Shown here: piece after piece, positions 60,559 to 64,000 of the stretch
Position numbering within the stretch: the stretch's first letter is position 1
How the letters are laid out: every line of letters starts with the position of its first letter
DNA from: Rikenella microfusus
GTDB taxonomy: Bacteria > Bacteroidota > Bacteroidia > Bacteroidales > VadinHA17
Direction of reading: 5' to 3'
DNA length: 64,000 bases
NCBI GenBank assembly: GCA_020722575.1
Contig: DYKN01000005.1
Coordinates: 70,703-134,702, forward strand
Notes under the pieces: model-generated
Seen by the model: only the letters and a program-made list of their open reading frames with translations
Database searches by the model: none
What the model was told of the DNA's origin: nothing
Program-made: the position numbers and the translations under genes

Positions 60559-61977
60559 TCAACTGTTAAAGAAGTCGTCACTGAAATTGACAAGATATAT
60601 TTTCCCGGTGGCTCTTGTAAGTGCAGTATAGAGCCACCTCAGATATTCAATTGTTATATCGGTCCGGTTTAAGCTGCCCTGATCGATAAAAACTCTTTCC
60701 CACTGTCCACCCTGTGCCTTGTGGCATGTAACAGCATATGCGAATTTTATCTGAAGAGCATTGAAATATGGATCTTCGCGCACAGCATTATATTGATTAC
60801 GTTTATTACGAATATAATTGTATTGCTCCATCAGAGCATTGAAAAGCTCCGTGCTTTTATCAGCAGGCAATGAGGGAGAATCAAGGTGGAGGACATCGAG
60901 CATTACTTTTGTGTCAACTTCCATGTTATAATCAGGAAACCTGAGCGACATTTCGGCGAACCTGAAACCATATCTTTCTTCATATTTTCGCACAGCGAGG
61001 ACTTCTGCAATGTCGCCGTTTGCAATGAAACGGTAGGGGTCTTCCTCACTGGCAAGTGAGTAATTGTTTTTCACCACCATAACCAGGTCACCGGGAGCAA
61101 TTTCTTCATCTCTGAAAAATATTCTGGCTCTTATACCCTCGTTATATCTGTTTGCCTGCCGGTTTGAATAGACTACAATTATAGTACCATCGATGCCACA
61201 TTTGTCGTATGATTCCGACAGTTCTTCAATAAGCTCGTTCCCTGAAATTCTCACAATATCGTTGTAACCATCGCATTTCAGCCGGGGCAGTTCAAGTATC
61301 CCCGACATTATTTGCTCCCTTATTCCAGTAGCATTCATCAGGATACCTGATTTTTCGCTCTGCCGGAGCACCTGACATAATTCTGAAGCAGTTACTTTGA
61401 ATCCAGTGTTCTCGATCATCTTCGAGTCGAGAGCTGGACTCAGGGCAGACCCGACAGGTGGAAGCTGAGCAGTATCTCCCACCAGCATAAGCCTGCAGTT
61501 AACTCCTGAATAAACATATTCAATCAAATCTTCCAGTAAACGACCACTGCCAAATATTGAATTATCAGATGGTGTATCTGAAACCATCGAGGCTTCATCG
61601 ACGATAAAAAGGGTATCGCGATGCAGGTTTCGGTCAAGAACAAACTTTCCAATCCCTTCTTTTCCCGATTTCTGCCGGTAAATCTTTTTATGTATAGTAA
61701 AAGCCTGATTACCTGTATATAAAGAAAGTACCTTTGCTGCTCTTCCCGTTGGCGCAAGAAGCACTGTACGCTTCCTGAGTAATTCGAGCGTCCGTACAAC
61801 AGAACTTATAAGTGTTGTTTTTCCCGTACCTGCATATCCTGTCATAATAAAAATCTCATCCTGCTCATTGCGGGTTATAAAAGAAGCTATCTTTTTCAGG
61901 GCAAGTGCCTGATCTTCCGTCGGGACATTGTCAAGAAATTTTATTAAATTATTGAATATCAAAGCCTCTCTCATCAA
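60559..61977 (-). CDS. RecD-like AAA ATPase / helicase
   Basis: MTGYAGTGKTTLISSVVRTLELLRKRTVLLAPTGRAAKVL, LFIVDEASMVSD, KFAYAVTCHKAQGGQWERVFID. Confidence 0.92.
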   Translation of the reverse strand: MMREALIFNNLIKFLDNVPTEDQALALKKIASFITRNEQDEIFIMTGYAGTGKTTLISSVVRTLELLRKRTVLLAPTGRAAKVLSLYTGNQAFTIHKKIYRQKSGKEGIGKFVLDRNLHRDTLFIVDEASMVSDTPSDNSIFGSGRLLEDLIEYVYSGVNCRLMLVGDTAQLPPVGSALSPALDSKMIENTGFKVTASELCQVLRQSEKSGILMNATGIREQIMSGILELPRLKCDGYNDIVRISGNELIEELSESYDKCGIDGTIIVVYSNRQANRYNEGIRARIFFRDEEIAPGDLVMVVKNNYSLASEEDPYRFIANGDIAEVLAVRKYEERYGFRFAEMSLRFPDYNMEVDTKVMLDVLHLDSPSLPADKSTELFNALMEQYNYIRNKRNQYNAVREDPYFNALQIKFAYAVTCHKAQGGQWERVFIDQGSLNRTDITIEYLRWLYTALTRATGKIYLVNFSDDFFNS

Positions 61978-62130
61978 ATACAGGATTTGATTTTATTATG
62001 TAAACATAATCATTCTTTTGATATATATTTGTAAGGTAGTATGTGATAATCAGGGTAATTATTTCATTGTAAATAAAGTGAAGGAACCCTGAAAGTCGCA
62101 GAAATGTATTAGACTGCTTAAGAAAACAAA

Positions 62131-62973
62131 ATGCCGTTACTGGAAATATTTGATGAAACGCTCGACATAAATTCAGCAGGCAATTATTTTTTGTCGCTCC
62201 AGATGAGCTATTATGGTATCTCATTTTGCATTTTTGATACAGTAAGGAGCAAATACATCATGATGAGGTCATACACACCTGATGAAAACAGTCATTTTAA
62301 TCTGGAAGAAGTGAGTGAAGTTTTTAAAAAAGATGATTTTTTTACAAGGAAGTACAGGAAAGTTAATCTGGTTATGCCTTCGGATCTTTTCACACCGGTT
62401 CCTTCTCCGCTTTATGACCCAGGACGTAAGGATGAATACCTGATATTCAATTACGGAGCCGACCGAAATAATATTATTTTTAGTAACAGAATACCGGAGA
62501 ATGATATTTTCATAGTTTTTGCGGCTTCCAGGTCACTCTTTGAATTAGCATCAGGGTTTTTTCCAGGTATCTTTCCCTATCATCACGTCAGGCCTCTTTT
62601 CAGTTCAATTATACACTCAGCCAGAACGGCAGCAGGGAATTACATTCACCTTCATATTGAAAACGATTTTTTTACACTTATTATTTTCAGCGATCAGCAA
62701 CTACGATACCTGAATGCGTTCAAATACAGGAACATATCCGATATCATGTACTATGTTCTGAATGTATTCAGGACGCTTGGCTTAAGTGGGGAAGAGACAT
62801 TGCATCTTAGCGGACAAACAGAAAGTTATGACGATCTTACCTCAACAATTTCAATGTATGTGAAGCATTTCGAGTTTGCAGTACCTTCAGGGCAATTCAC
62901 TTTCAGTCATGTATTCAACGAAATACCCCTTCACAATTATATTAACCTTTTCAATGTTTTGAATTGCGAATAA
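62131..62973 (+). CDS. DUF3822 family protein
   Basis: 280 aa, directly upstream of and overlapping rsmD; overall pattern of a Bacteroidetes DUF3822 protein. Confidence 0.75.
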   Translation: MPLLEIFDETLDINSAGNYFLSLQMSYYGISFCIFDTVRSKYIMMRSYTPDENSHFNLEEVSEVFKKDDFFTRKYRKVNLVMPSDLFTPVPSPLYDPGRKDEYLIFNYGADRNNIIFSNRIPENDIFIVFAASRSLFELASGFFPGIFPYHHVRPLFSSIIHSARTAAGNYIHLHIENDFFTLIIFSDQQLRYLNAFKYRNISDIMYYVLNVFRTLGLSGEETLHLSGQTESYDDLTSTISMYVKHFEFAVPSGQFTFSHVFNEIPLHNYINLFNVLNCE

Positions 62974-63524
62974 CTGGTGGCAAATACAGGGGGAGAGTTT
63001 TGAGGCTACCGGTAAACTTAAATGGGCGGCCTACAACTGATTTTGCACGGGAGGCTCTCTTCGATATTCTTTCCAACAGGGTCGATTTTGAAAACGTTGA
63101 AGTTCTTGATCTCTTTTCGGGGACAGGAAGCATCAGTTTTGAATTTGCATCGAGAGGAGCAAAGGCGGTGCATCTTGTAGAACTTAACAGAAATAATATT
63201 AATATAATCCGGCAGAACATTCATCATTTTAATATAAATATTATCAAGCCTGTAAGACTTGATGTAAGAGATTTTTTAAAAATCTGCAGTTACAGGTATG
63301 ATATTGTATTTGCCGATCCTCCTTATGATTTAACATGGCTTGGTGAGATACCCGGAATGGTGTTTTCATCGGGTATTCTTAAAAAAGGAGGTTTTCTGAT
63401 AATTGAGCATCCGGGAAGAATTAAGTTCGAAAATGAACCATTTTTTATTGAGCATCGTAGATATGGCAAGGTAAATTTTAGCTTTTTCAGAGAAAGCAAT
63501 GCACAAACTGACTCTCATCATTAA
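62964..63524 (+). CDS. rsmD: 16S rRNA (guanine966-N2)-methyltransferase, TTG start
   Basis: MRITGGKYRGRVLRLP...RPTTDFAREALFDILSNRVDFENVEVLDLFSGTGSISFEFASRGAKAVHLVE, IVFADPPYDL. Confidence 0.96.
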   Translation: MRITGGKYRGRVLRLPVNLNGRPTTDFAREALFDILSNRVDFENVEVLDLFSGTGSISFEFASRGAKAVHLVELNRNNINIIRQNIHHFNINIIKPVRLDVRDFLKICSYRYDIVFADPPYDLTWLGEIPGMVFSSGILKKGGFLIIEHPGRIKFENEPFFIEHRRYGKVNFSFFRESNAQTDSHH

Positions 63525-63704
63525 GTTAAGCGTTTGATTTACTGTTTTATCAGACAAAAAAATTCAGAATTATTCTGTATTTTTCAATAAAATTTATTAA
63601 TTTTGATTTAATATATTGTTGCTGGTTATATGCTTTTTTGAAAAGAGCGGGCAACTTTATATGGTGTTCAGGAGTCTTTATATAGTCAGATTAAATTCTG
63701 AGAT

Positions 63705-63878
63705 ATGAAACGAGACTTTTTCATACTTGAGTTAATCAAAAGCCTTCCGTTCAGAATTTTGATTTTCCTTGTGTTATTTATTTTCGCGGGAGTTTATATT
63801 TCGAAGTGCAAGGAGAGGCAAAAGAAAATTCAGATGAAAGAGGATGTTCTTTATATACATCCAAAGCCAAAGGTTTGA
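63705..63878 (+). CDS. Small single-pass membrane protein (57 aa)
   Basis: Not in the ORF track (<60 aa): MKRDFFILELIKSLPFRILIFLVLFIFAGVYISKCKERQKKIQMKEDVLYIHPKPKV*, one TM helix then a basic tail. Confidence 0.45.
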   Translation: MKRDFFILELIKSLPFRILIFLVLFIFAGVYISKCKERQKKIQMKEDVLYIHPKPKV

Positions 63879-64000
63879 AATGTTTTAAATATTTATAATT
63901 TAATTTTTCTCCGTAAATACGAGATGACTTATACTCATGTTTTATGATTGGAGTTTTTTTTGGTGTTTTTATGTTGTTATAAGTACATTTTGTGAATTGC

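Noticed and set aside
60559-61977. Helicase considered as a defence-system component
   Set aside because: A common Bacteroidetes housekeeping RecD-like ATPase next to DUF3822-rsmD; no nuclease or defence partner nearby.

Overview
This window is chromosomal DNA from a Bacteroidetes bacterium (Bacteroidales-like gene content, AT-rich intergenic regions, TAnnTTTG-type -7 promoter boxes). I found no rRNA, tRNA, CRISPR array, phage or transposase. Most of it is housekeeping: ssb, iorAB, cdaA-folP, tmk, tpiA, rsmE, an ECF sigma factor, uvrA, a YggS/DUF1015/serA/serC block, comB, gcvT, clpB, guaA, rnz, rpsA, ugd-rfbA-rfbC-rfbD, a phosphohexomutase, a RecD-like helicase and DUF3822-rsmD. The observations I consider most worth a second look are: (1) a perfect 12-bp inverted repeat upstream of clpB, built from two TATGWCATA dyads 31 bp apart, which is not CIRCE; (2) a secreted ankyrin-repeat protein that appears fused to an outer-membrane beta-barrel, with a possible leaderless promoter and an overlapping Cys-rich lipoprotein gene; (3) a 1494-aa secreted beta-rich protein of unknown function; (4) a DUF4038/GH140-like gene reduced by an apparent in-frame internal deletion, with its signal peptide retained; (5) a C-terminal relic of an M28-type peptidase in an apparently empty intergenic region; (6) an ABCG-type transporter with TerB-like and FHA-like N-terminal regions near a SiaB-SiaC pair; (7) ribosomal protein S1 with an unusual acidic N-terminal extension. 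All family assignments come from reading the protein sequences by eye. No database search was run.
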